64,000 nt of DNA, from the NCBI GenBank assembly GCA_965237895.1, contig CBDEGR010000002.1, positions 682,001 to 746,000 on the forward strand, given 5' to 3'. Positions 45,628 to 53,156 of this stretch are shown piece by piece. The stretch's first letter is position 1, and each line of letters opens with the position of its first letter. The translations under genes and the position numbers were made by a program. Below the pieces are notes generated by a model. That model was not told the DNA's origin, did no database searches, and was given only the letters and a program-made list of their open reading frames with translations. Origin of the DNA: CBDEGR01 sp965237895. Its GTDB lineage: Bacteria; Acidobacteriota; Terriglobia; UBA7540; JAPUME01.

Positions 45628-47694
45628 TTATTTTTCCAGCAGGGCCAGCAGTTGCGCCTCACGGAGCGTTGTCACACCGAGCTTTTGGGCCTTTTCGAAC
45701 TTCGAGCCGGGGTCGGCGCCGACCAACACAAAATCCGTCTTCTTGCTGACAGAAGTCGTGACTTTGCCTCCGGCCTGTTCGATCATGCGCACGGCGTCGT
45801 CGCGCGAGTAGTTGGGAAGCGTCCCGGTCAGAACGAACTGCTTGCCGGTGAGCGGGCTGCCCGTCGCGTGGACCGTCGTCTGCCGGAAGTTCAATCCGGC
45901 TTGGCGGAGTTTTTCAAGAACAGCAAGATTCCGTTCCTCTCTGAAAAAATTGAAGACGCTCTCGGCCACTTTGGGTCCGATTTCCGGCACGGTCTCCATC
46001 TCTTCGGTGGTGGCCGGGGTCAGCTTGTCCATGGAAACGTAATGGTTCGCCAGCAACTGCGCCGTTCTCTCACCCACGTAGCGGATGCCGAGGGCAAAGA
46101 TCAGGCGGGAGAGTTCCGCCGTGCGGCTGCGGGCGATCTGGCCGAGCAGGTTTTGCGCCGATTTCTCGGCCATGCGTCCCAGCGCGGCGAGTTGTGCCTT
46201 CTGCAGCGAATAGAGGTCGGCCACGTCGCGGATCAATCCTTTCTCAACAAGTTGATCGACCAGCGCGTCGCCCAAACCTTCGATCGTCATCGCGCGCCGC
46301 CGGGCGAAGTGGAGCAGCGATTCTTTCAACTTTGCCGGGCAGGCGGCATTGACGCAGCGCACGGCGACCTCGCCTTTTTCCCGGAAGACGTGCCCTTGGC
46401 AGACCGGGCAGCTGGCGGGCATCCTGAACTCACGGGTATTGGGAGGCCGCCGGGAGGGGATCACCTTGACGACCTTGGGAATCACCTCGCCGCCCTTTTC
46501 GATCAGAACGAAATCTTTCACGCGGAGACCCAAGCGGCGGATCTCCTCTTCATTGTGGAGCGTGGCGCGGCTGATGGTGCTGCCGGCCAGGAGCACCGGC
46601 TGCAAATGGGCGACCGGGGTGAGCGCGCCGGTCCTTCCTACTTGGACGGCGATGTCCAGCACCTGAGTTGTTGCTTGCCGGGCCGGGTACTTGTAGGCAT
46701 GGGCGTAGCGGGGCGCTTTGGCCGTCGCGCCCAGCTCCTCCCAGAGCCTGGTTTCATTTACCTTGACGACAATGCCGTCGATTTCAAACGGCAGGTTGTC
46801 GCGTTCGGCTTCCCATTCTTCGATCGTATGCAAAAGCTCGTCGAAGGAGGAACAGAGCCGCCAGGCGGGGTTCACCTGGAAGCCCATCCTGCCGAGTTGC
46901 TTCAGAATTTTGGCGTGCTCTCCCATGGGCACGCGCCCCTCGACCAGCAACCCATAGGCGTAGAGGTCCAGCTTCCGTTGTGCGATGAGTGAGGGGTCGA
47001 GTAGACGTAAGGAACCGGCGGCGGAATTCCGGGGATTGGCGAAGCGCGACTCTCCGGCCGCTTCGCGCTCGGCGTTCAACGCTTCGAAGGCTTTCCGCGT
47101 CATGATGATCTCGCCGCGCACTTCAAAGCGGCGGGGTTTTCCGATTTTTGTGAGATGCTTCCGGGCGATACGGAGAGGAACGGAGCGGATGGTGCGGATG
47201 TTCCCCGTCACCTCTTCGCCTTCGCGCCCGTCCCCCCGGGTTGTGGCCTGAGTTAATACGGCATCAGCTCCAGTGGGACTATCAAAAGTAAGAGAGATCG
47301 AGACGCCGTCCAGCTTCAGCTCCGCCGTGGTGGGAACTTGGGAAAGTCCGGAGAGCTCCCGAACACGGCGGTCGAATTCCTTCAGCTCGTCCACGGAATA
47401 GGAATTGTCCAAGCTCAACATCGGGGCCCGGTGGCGGACTTTCGGGAACTCATCGACCGGGCGTCCCCCTACACGCTGCGTGGGTGAATCGGATGTCACC
47501 TGTGCCGGGTGCTTCTGTTCGAGCGCCGTGAGTTGCCTCATCAACTGATCGAAATCGAAGTCAGAGATCTCCGGGTCATGGAGCACGTAGTAGCGATGCT
47601 CGTGGCGGCGGATCTTCTCCCGCAGGGTTCTGATCCTCTTGGCGGGGGTCTTCTTTGCGGACCTCTTTTTTGGGGGCCTCTTCGTCGGTGCCAT
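45628..47694 (-). CDS. ligA: NAD-dependent DNA ligase
   Basis: LigA seals nicks in replication and repair using NAD. Domains in order: Ia domain (HEHRYYVLHDPEISDFDFD), adenylation domain with the active-site Lys in ELKLDGVSIS, OB fold, a Cys4 zinc finger (CPVCQGHVFREKG with CVNAACPAK), HhH repeats and a C-terminal BRCT domain (GKQFVLTGTLPNYSR). A basic N-terminal tail (KRPPKKRSAKKTPAKR) is extra. ATG 47694 was preferred because the upstream ATG 47736 lies inside a TATAAT. Confidence 0.96.
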   Translation of the reverse strand: MAPTKRPPKKRSAKKTPAKRIRTLREKIRRHEHRYYVLHDPEISDFDFDQLMRQLTALEQKHPAQVTSDSPTQRVGGRPVDEFPKVRHRAPMLSLDNSYSVDELKEFDRRVRELSGLSQVPTTAELKLDGVSISLTFDSPTGADAVLTQATTRGDGREGEEVTGNIRTIRSVPLRIARKHLTKIGKPRRFEVRGEIIMTRKAFEALNAEREAAGESRFANPRNSAAGSLRLLDPSLIAQRKLDLYAYGLLVEGRVPMGEHAKILKQLGRMGFQVNPAWRLCSSFDELLHTIEEWEAERDNLPFEIDGIVVKVNETRLWEELGATAKAPRYAHAYKYPARQATTQVLDIAVQVGRTGALTPVAHLQPVLLAGSTISRATLHNEEEIRRLGLRVKDFVLIEKGGEVIPKVVKVIPSRRPPNTREFRMPASCPVCQGHVFREKGEVAVRCVNAACPAKLKESLLHFARRRAMTIEGLGDALVDQLVEKGLIRDVADLYSLQKAQLAALGRMAEKSAQNLLGQIARSRTAELSRLIFALGIRYVGERTAQLLANHYVSMDKLTPATTEEMETVPEIGPKVAESVFNFFREERNLAVLEKLRQAGLNFRQTTVHATGSPLTGKQFVLTGTLPNYSRDDAVRMIEQAGGKVTTSVSKKTDFVLVGADPGSKFEKAQKLGVTTLREAQLLALLEK

Positions 47695-47734
47695 GGTGTT
47701 TGCTGATATGAATCTGTGCAAATTCGACCGGGTC

Positions 47735-47740
47735 ATTATA
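47735..47740 (-). promoter_or_regulatory. -10 element of ligA
   Basis: A perfect TATAAT on the minus strand overlaps the more distal ATG (47736), so that ATG could not be in the transcript. No good -35 was found. Confidence 0.4.
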
Positions 47741-47792
47741 CAACTCTTGCCGGGGCATCGAGGCGGGTTGGAGCATTTCGCGGACGCGCGGC

Positions 47793-47821
47793 TTGACAGC
47801 GGCTTGGACGGTTGCTAGCCT
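47793..47821 (+). promoter_or_regulatory. Promoter before the secreted protein gene
   Basis: TTGACA (47793-47798) lies 17 bp before a weak TAGCCT (47816-47821), about 33 nt before ATG 47854. Only the -35 is strong. Confidence 0.4.
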
Positions 47822-47853
47822 TAATCAATTGGGAAATTCAGGTGGCAATGGTT

Positions 47854-48228
47854 ATGAAGTACGCAATCCTATCCCTTACGTGCCTGTTGGGGATGACACT
47901 CACGGCAGGGGCGCAGAAGGTGGGCGGCGATTCGGCCCCGGTGCGCTTCGGCAACCCGACGGGTACGGCGCGCCCTTTTCAGAATTTAATTTACGGTGTG
48001 GTCAAGAAGATCACCGAGAGCGAGATCGTGCTGACAAAGACCCAGCACGGGTTCGACCAGACCTTTCAACTGGTAAAAAAAACCAAGTATTTCCGTGATG
48101 GAAAGCCCACGGCGCTCGATTCCATCAAAGAGGGTGAATCGGTCTATGTGCGCCAGAAAAAAAAGAAGAAGGGCGTGGTGATCGCTGAGCGCGTTACGAC
48201 AGGAATCCTTGCCACACAGACGCGCTAG
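47854..48228 (+). CDS. Secreted protein of unknown function
   Basis: The 124-residue protein has a signal peptide (MKYAILSLTCLLGMTLTAGA) and a basic mature domain: LIYGVVKKITESEIVLTKTQ, a FDQTFQLVKKTKYFRDGKPT segment and YVRQKKKKKGVVIAERV. The pattern (ITESEIVL, LVKKTKYFRDG, IKEGESVYV) looks like small beta-barrel proteins that are common in Acidobacteria and carry no assigned function. ATG 47854 is 8 nt after AGGTGG; ATG 47848 is a close alternative. Confidence 0.7.
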   Translation: MKYAILSLTCLLGMTLTAGAQKVGGDSAPVRFGNPTGTARPFQNLIYGVVKKITESEIVLTKTQHGFDQTFQLVKKTKYFRDGKPTALDSIKEGESVYVRQKKKKKGVVIAERVTTGILATQTR

Positions 48229-48302
48229 CCATTCATAATTTTATTTATTTGTTTGCTACCGCTTCCCTATAAGATTCCCGAAAAGTATGATGAACCTTCC
48301 CT

Positions 48303-49322
48303 ATGCCTCCCGCCTCTAGCCCGGAAAAAAAGTATGGGCGGGCCGTTCTGATCTACAATCCAGTGGCTGGCGGAAATCCCCGGAAAAAGGAGCGGCAAAT
48401 CCGTAAGGTCGCCGCGGTCTTGACCCGGCAGGTTTCCGAGCTTGAAATCGCTCCGACCCGTGGGCCGGGCCAAGGCCGCGAGCTTGCCGCCTCGACGGTG
48501 CAAAAGGGCGCCTCGGTGATCTTCGTCTGGGGTGGGGACGGAACCATCAACGAAGTCGTCAACGGAATGGCCGGGTCGCGGGTTCCCTTGGCGGTGTTGT
48601 CCGGAGGTACGGCGAACATACTGGCGCGGACCCTGAAGATGCCCCGTTCGCCGGTCCGTGGCGCGCGTGCCTTTTTGAACTGGGAGCCGCGGCGCATCGG
48701 GCTGGGATGCGTCACGTGGTTCAACCCCGATCAAGGAAAGAGATTTTTCCTGAGCGTGGCCGGTGTGGGATTCGACGGCGCGGTGATCCGCAATCTTTCC
48801 TCGAAAAGTAAAAGGTATTTGGGGAAGGTGGCCTACGGGCTGGAAGGTCTTCGGCAGTGGTGGCGGCGGAATATTGTCCCCTTTGAAATCGTCGTGGGCG
48901 GCAACGTCCGGCGCACCGCATTTGTCGTGCTGGGGCGCGCTCCGAAGTACGGCGGCGGGTTTCGTATCACGCCCGGGTCCAGCATCTTTTCGGATAAGAT
49001 GATCGCGACTGTTTTTCGTGGGACGCGGCGGCGTGATTACTTGAAGTATCTTGCGGGCATCGTGACGGGCCTGCATCCGAATTTCAACGACGTGGACGTG
49101 GAACCGGTCGTGAGCCTGGAGTGTCGAGTGCCGGCCGTTGACGTTGCATCTTCCGGCGAAGTTGAAGAGAACGTGGAAGTAGGAGTGGAAGTGGAAGTGG
49201 AAGTGGAAGTGGAAGTGGAAGTGGAAGTGGAAGTGGATGGAGAGCTGGTGGGAAATCTCCCGGCCCGCATCGAACTTTTGCCCGATATGCTGACGCTTCT
49301 GGTGCCGCCGGATTCAGGTTGA
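48303..49322 (+). CDS. Diacylglycerol kinase-type lipid kinase
   Basis: The 339-residue protein belongs to the DAGK/YegS/sphingosine-kinase family, which phosphorylates lipid alcohols. Motifs: AVLIYNPVAGGNPRKKERQ, the GGDGTINEVVNGMAG nucleotide site, LSGGTANILARTLKMP and SVAGVGFDGAVI. The C-terminal beta domain contains an insert with a run of Val-Glu dipeptides encoded by eight GTGGAA copies (49185-49232). The repeat is in frame, and the domain resumes with IELLPDMLTLLVP. Confidence 0.9.
   Translation: MPPASSPEKKYGRAVLIYNPVAGGNPRKKERQIRKVAAVLTRQVSELEIAPTRGPGQGRELAASTVQKGASVIFVWGGDGTINEVVNGMAGSRVPLAVLSGGTANILARTLKMPRSPVRGARAFLNWEPRRIGLGCVTWFNPDQGKRFFLSVAGVGFDGAVIRNLSSKSKRYLGKVAYGLEGLRQWWRRNIVPFEIVVGGNVRRTAFVVLGRAPKYGGGFRITPGSSIFSDKMIATVFRGTRRRDYLKYLAGIVTGLHPNFNDVDVEPVVSLECRVPAVDVASSGEVEENVEVGVEVEVEVEVEVEVEVEVDGELVGNLPARIELLPDMLTLLVPPDSG
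49185..49232 (+). repeat. In-frame GTGGAA hexanucleotide repeat, 8 copies
   Basis: Eight perfect tandem copies of GTGGAA encode (Val-Glu)n inside the lipid kinase, with imperfect copies (GTGGAAGTAGGA and GTGGAT) on either side. As a 6-nt unit, copy change would alter protein length without a frameshift. Confidence 0.9.
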
Positions 49323-49360
49323 TGACGGAATAATTTCCACAACGGGGGAAGAACACCGGA

Positions 49361-50422
49361 ATGGAAAATCTGACGCATACTCTGGTGGGCGTGGCCCTTT
49401 CGCAGGCAGGCCTCAAGAGGCTTACCCCCTACGCCACGCTCAGCCTGATCATCGGGGCCAACTTGCCCGACATCGACGTCGTCACGCGAATGGAGAGTAC
49501 GGCGAACTATCTGAAATACCATCGCGGCATCACGCATTCGTTTGTCGGCGCGACGGTGCTAGGATTGGCCCTGGCCGTTGCCGTGTGGGGAACGGTTCAC
49601 GTAGCGGCCAAGATTCGCCGCCGGCCTCCGCCGAATTTGAAAATACTTCCGCTGTTTCTAGTCTGCTGGGTCGGGACCGCGAGCCATCTGTTGCTGGACT
49701 TTACCAACTCTTATGGCGTTCGCCTTTTCCTGCCGTTCAGCGGGCGGTGGATTGCCTGGGACGTCATGTACGTCTTCGACCCGATTCTCTTGCTGGCGCT
49801 CCTTGGCGGGTTGATACTTCCCGCGCTTTTCCGGCTGATTTCCGAGGAAGTGGGCGCAAAAAAAACGGAGTGCCGCTGGGGGGCGGTTGCGGTGCTGGTC
49901 TTCCTGATTGCCTGGTGGGGACTTCGGGATGTGGCGCACCGGCGCGCTCTTGAGATGCTGGAAGATCAGAGCAGCTACGGACCTGAGACGGTGCTCAGCC
50001 GCGGGGTTTTTCCCTCACCGGCCAATCCCTTTTTCTGGAATGGGATCGTGGAAACGCCGGCGGCCTTCTATTCTGTTCCCCTCAATCTCCTCGACTCCGG
50101 TTTCACCGACACCCTTCGCGTCTTTCGCAAACGCCCGCCGCAAGGAAAACTGATTCTCGTTTTCGCCGCGGCGGAGAAGACCCAGACCTTTCAAATTTTC
50201 TCCGACTTTGCTCGCTATCCATGGAGCGTGGGTTTCAACGACCCGGAAGGGTTTAAGGTTGAGGTGCGCGACTTGCGGTTTCTCCCGGCCACGCGTGACC
50301 GCCAAGGATTCATTACCACGATCGAGTTGGACCGCCATCTGGCTGTTGTGCGGGAAGAGTTCGCGTTCGATTCGCAACCCTTGCCCTCCATGGTCGGGTC
50401 AAGACGAAGGTGGATTCGGTGA
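49361..50422 (+). CDS. DUF457/YdjM-type membrane hydrolase
   Basis: The 353-residue protein begins MENLTHTLVGVALSQAGLK and has the LPDIDVV and YHRGITHSFVGA metal-binding motifs, SHLLLDFTNSYG and GRWIAWDVMYVFDP. These match the LexA-regulated inner-membrane hydrolase family (YdjM, DUF457). Several membrane helices precede a periplasmic or cytoplasmic C-terminal domain of about 150 residues. The substrate is unknown. Its last 24 nt overlap a convergent VTT-domain gene. Confidence 0.85.
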   Translation: MENLTHTLVGVALSQAGLKRLTPYATLSLIIGANLPDIDVVTRMESTANYLKYHRGITHSFVGATVLGLALAVAVWGTVHVAAKIRRRPPPNLKILPLFLVCWVGTASHLLLDFTNSYGVRLFLPFSGRWIAWDVMYVFDPILLLALLGGLILPALFRLISEEVGAKKTECRWGAVAVLVFLIAWWGLRDVAHRRALEMLEDQSSYGPETVLSRGVFPSPANPFFWNGIVETPAAFYSVPLNLLDSGFTDTLRVFRKRPPQGKLILVFAAAEKTQTFQIFSDFARYPWSVGFNDPEGFKVEVRDLRFLPATRDRQGFITTIELDRHLAVVREEFAFDSQPLPSMVGSRRRWIR

Positions 50423-51040
50423 TTCGGGGCCGGAGCCTGAGTTGGAGTTGGGGTCGGAGTTGGGGCGGAAGCGCCGGAAGATGAAAGCGGTCAGTACGAA
50501 CACGGCAACAGCCGCCAAGGAAACCCAGGCAAGATTGTCGCGCAGGAGGATTTCGGCTTCCTTCCCGTAGCGGGCGCTTACGTAGGCGATGCCGGCAAAG
50601 CGGAGCGAACGCCCCACGGCCAATCCGGCCAGAAACTGAAGGACGGGAAAGCGGAAGACTCCCGAAGCCAGCAGAAAGAGCTTGAACGGCGCAGGCGGCG
50701 GAAGCAACGACATGATCACCATGGAGAGAAAGCCGTTTTTATCCAGCCACGGCTTGGCCTGCGCAATCCCCTTGAGCGTACCTTTCTTTTTGAGCGCCAG
50801 CTTGCTTCCGCTGCGGGCGAACCAGTAGAGGACCAGCGAGCCGGAGAGCGACCCGGCCGTGGCCAGCGCGGCAAAGAGCGGAGCCGTAGCCGGTTGGCTG
50901 GCGCACAGGTAGATCAGCAGGGCGTCATTCAAGCCCGGCAAGGGAACGAAAGAAGAGTCGAGAAAGGAGATTGCGAAAAGTCCCGACGGACCGTAAGAGA
51001 CAAGAAATGTCCCCAATTTTTTTGTGAGGCCTCGAAGCAT
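50399..51040 (-). CDS. VTT-domain (DedA/YqaA-like) membrane protein
   Basis: The 213-residue protein has FAISFLDSSFVPLPGLNDAL, GSLSGSLVLYWFARSGSKLA and SLLPPPAPFKLFLLASGVF, as in YqaA-type VTT-domain proteins, and about five membrane helices. Related proteins flip phospholipids or C55-phosphate carriers. The Ser/Asn/Pro-rich tail (PNSNSGSGPESPNPPSS) is encoded by the region overlapping the convergent DUF457 gene. Confidence 0.88.
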   Translation of the reverse strand: MLRGLTKKLGTFLVSYGPSGLFAISFLDSSFVPLPGLNDALLIYLCASQPATAPLFAALATAGSLSGSLVLYWFARSGSKLALKKKGTLKGIAQAKPWLDKNGFLSMVIMSLLPPPAPFKLFLLASGVFRFPVLQFLAGLAVGRSLRFAGIAYVSARYGKEAEILLRDNLAWVSLAAVAVFVLTAFIFRRFRPNSDPNSNSGSGPESPNPPSS

Positions 51041-51188
51041 ATTTCTTAGAAGGGTATCTTACTTGCTGGAGATCAGATTGCCAAGAAACACGAAGAGATC
51101 TATTAAAATCGAAAAGCCGCAACCGGGCCGGGGCGATTCGCGCCCGCCAACTGGTAACCTGCGGATGATGTGAAAAGGAGAGGCCCCA

Positions 51189-51614
51189 GTGTCCGAAAAC
51201 CTCTATCGCAGCAGGAGCCGTAAACCGGAGTGGAGTGAGTTGATGCGCATGGCCGGCGACCGCGCGGCCATCCTCTGCTACGATCTGCGGAGCCGCGTCG
51301 GGGAGTGGGAGGACGTCCGGGAGGAACTTCACTACTTCGGTCCCGCTTGGGGGTGGGCGCCGCGCTACCGGGTGGGCGGGACGACGCTCTGCATCATCCA
51401 TCTGCTGCCGGGAAAGATTGAGGTGACGCTCCCCATCGGGAAAGCCGCCGAAACCCGGCTTCTGGCTTCCCGCCGACTCTCGGCGGGGCTGAAGCGCGCC
51501 ATCCGCATGACCCCCCCTGCCCATCGGAATGAAAAGAACGTCCGCCTGCCGCTGCGCAGCGCCGCCGCGGTGGACGCGGTGGCCCGCGTTCTGGACCTGC
51601 AACACAATTGGTAA
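51189..51614 (+). CDS. DUF3788-like small protein
   Basis: The 141-residue cytoplasmic protein starts at GTG 51189 behind AAGGAGAGG. It has EWEDVREELHYFGPAWGWAP, GTTLCIIHLLPGKIEVTLPI and RNEKNVRLPLRSAAAVDAV. The layout resembles DUF3788 proteins, which have no known function. Neighbours give no clue; it is convergent with a radical SAM gene. Confidence 0.65.
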   Translation: MSENLYRSRSRKPEWSELMRMAGDRAAILCYDLRSRVGEWEDVREELHYFGPAWGWAPRYRVGGTTLCIIHLLPGKIEVTLPIGKAAETRLLASRRLSAGLKRAIRMTPPAHRNEKNVRLPLRSAAAVDAVARVLDLQHNW

Positions 51615-51637
51615 AATTTTACGAGGATGGAAACGGT

Positions 51638-52819
51638 CTACGAATCGGCCGGTTGGGTGTCCGGGAGAAGGGAAAATTCCGGGACGAAATCTCTCTGCCG
51701 GCCGGCGTCAAAGCGGTGGTCCAGATAAGCTGACGGAATTTCTTTGAGTAGAGCCTTGGCCGAATGGCGCAGGCTGTTGTGGATAAAGCAGACATGAGTG
51801 CACCAGCACTGGTCGCGGACGATCGCGTCCAATTCTTCCTGCCGTTCGTGAGTCTCCCAAAATTTTGAGAAATCACAGTCGAAGTCGCGCACATTGCCGA
51901 TTTTTCCGCGCAGCTCGCAGGCGCGCACATCGCCGTTAAAGTCAATGACGGCGGCGGTCTCGCCCGCTGTGCAGGGCATCGGCCAAGGGTGCGGGCCGTT
52001 GAAATTTTCGAGCTGCACCTTATTGTGGAAGGCGAGGAGTCCTTGGTAGTAGGCCTGGGCGATTTTCTTCTTGGCGCCGGTGTAGCGGCGCAGAGCGCGC
52101 GGGGCGTAGTATTCGTAGACCTTTTGGGCTTCACGGTAGAGGTGAGGCAGGCGGTCGCTGGGAATCTTCTTGAGTGCAGGGTCCTTGGCGTTGCCGCGGA
52201 TGATGTTGAAATAATGGCCGTCGACGGCGCAGTTCTTCTTGACGAAGTCGGAGATCTCGAGCGTGTGGTTGAAGTTTTCAGCGCACACGACGGTGTTGAT
52301 ATTCACCCGGAAGTTCGGGAAGTCGCGACGGCAGGACTCGACGGCCTCGATGGTATCCAGCGTCTTCTGAAAATTGCCGGGCACGGCGCGGATGGAGTCC
52401 TGCATCTCATGCAGGCCGTCCATGGCGACGTTCAGATCGAGAACCAACTCCGGATTTTCCTTCAGAATTCTCCGGACCCATTCTCCCGTCCGCTCCGGCA
52501 GCAGACCGTTCGTCGGCAGGTTAGTCCATCGGATACCGTTGTTTACGTAGAAGAGATGAATAATATCCGTCAGTTCGCGCCGCAGCATCGGCTCGCCGCC
52601 CGAAAGCCAGAAGTCGGTAAACTGCGGCATGGTTTCGCTGAGCCGGCGAATCTCGTCCCAACTCAGGTTGCCCTTTTGGTTGAGTTCCTGCCAGTAGAAA
52701 CAGGTACGGCAGCGGGCGTTGCAGACCGAGGTGACGAAGAAAATCACCAGGGAGAGCCGTCGCCGCCGGGTGAGGGATTGGTAGATTTTGAAAAGATCGT
52801 TGCCGTTGCCAGTAGACAT
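51638..52819 (-). CDS. Radical SAM protein with C-terminal Cys cluster
   Basis: The 393-residue protein has the SAM-binding cluster CNARCRTC (Cys33, 37, 40) in FFVTSVCNARCRTCFYWQE and a FWLSGGEPMLR motif, which binds SAM. Later cysteines in PMPCTAGETAAVIDFNGDVR, ACELRGKIGNV and QCWCTHVCFIHN suggest a SPASM-like auxiliary cluster. The substrate is not evident, and no peptide precursor was seen beside it. The gene lies downstream of the nrdJ terminator and may have its own promoter. Confidence 0.88.
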   Translation of the reverse strand: MSTGNGNDLFKIYQSLTRRRRLSLVIFFVTSVCNARCRTCFYWQELNQKGNLSWDEIRRLSETMPQFTDFWLSGGEPMLRRELTDIIHLFYVNNGIRWTNLPTNGLLPERTGEWVRRILKENPELVLDLNVAMDGLHEMQDSIRAVPGNFQKTLDTIEAVESCRRDFPNFRVNINTVVCAENFNHTLEISDFVKKNCAVDGHYFNIIRGNAKDPALKKIPSDRLPHLYREAQKVYEYYAPRALRRYTGAKKKIAQAYYQGLLAFHNKVQLENFNGPHPWPMPCTAGETAAVIDFNGDVRACELRGKIGNVRDFDCDFSKFWETHERQEELDAIVRDQCWCTHVCFIHNSLRHSAKALLKEIPSAYLDHRFDAGRQRDFVPEFSLLPDTQPADS

Positions 52820-52930
52820 TGCGAGCCTTGCCCTCCCGGAATTCCAATCGAAGAGGGTGGTTACACTAGAGCACAGGTGCGCTCTCTTCGTAAAGGAAAA
52901 AGAGGCTTTCGGGAAGTGGAAAAAGGAGGG

Positions 52931-52970
52931 GCGGGCTACCGGCGTCCAGAGGAGGACACCGGTAGCCCGC
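52931..52970 (-). terminator. Rho-independent terminator after nrdJ
   Basis: A perfect 12-bp inverted repeat GCGGGCTACCGG/CCGGTAGCCCGC with a 16-nt loop is followed on the minus strand by CCCCTCCTTTTTCC. It lies about 190 nt after the nrdJ stop. Confidence 0.65.
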
Positions 52971-53009
52971 TAATTGGATTCGCTGCGGTATAAGCGGAGA
53001 CAGGCGTTT

Positions 53010-53047
53010 GACTCGGTTGGGGGGCTAACGAACAGCCCCGCCGAGTC
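53010..53047. other. Stable hairpin in the nrdJ 3' region
   Basis: GACTCGG (53010-53016) pairs with CCGAGTC (53041-53047) and an inner GGGGCT pairs with AGCCCC. No T-run is adjacent on either strand. Confidence 0.5.
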
Positions 53048-53058
53048 GGCGGTAAGAC

Positions 53059-53074
53059 GGAGGTATATACCTCC
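53059..53074. repeat. Perfect 16-bp palindrome
   Basis: GGAGGTATATACCTCC is a perfect palindrome between the nrdJ stop and the hairpin above. It could be a dimeric repressor site or part of an RNA structure. Confidence 0.5.
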
Positions 53075-53156
53075 TGGGTGGTAGGATTCCATTGGGGTGG
53101 GAATTTGTGCATAAGGGAAGAACTCACCTTGATCTTCGCAATTTTTGTTATGCTGC

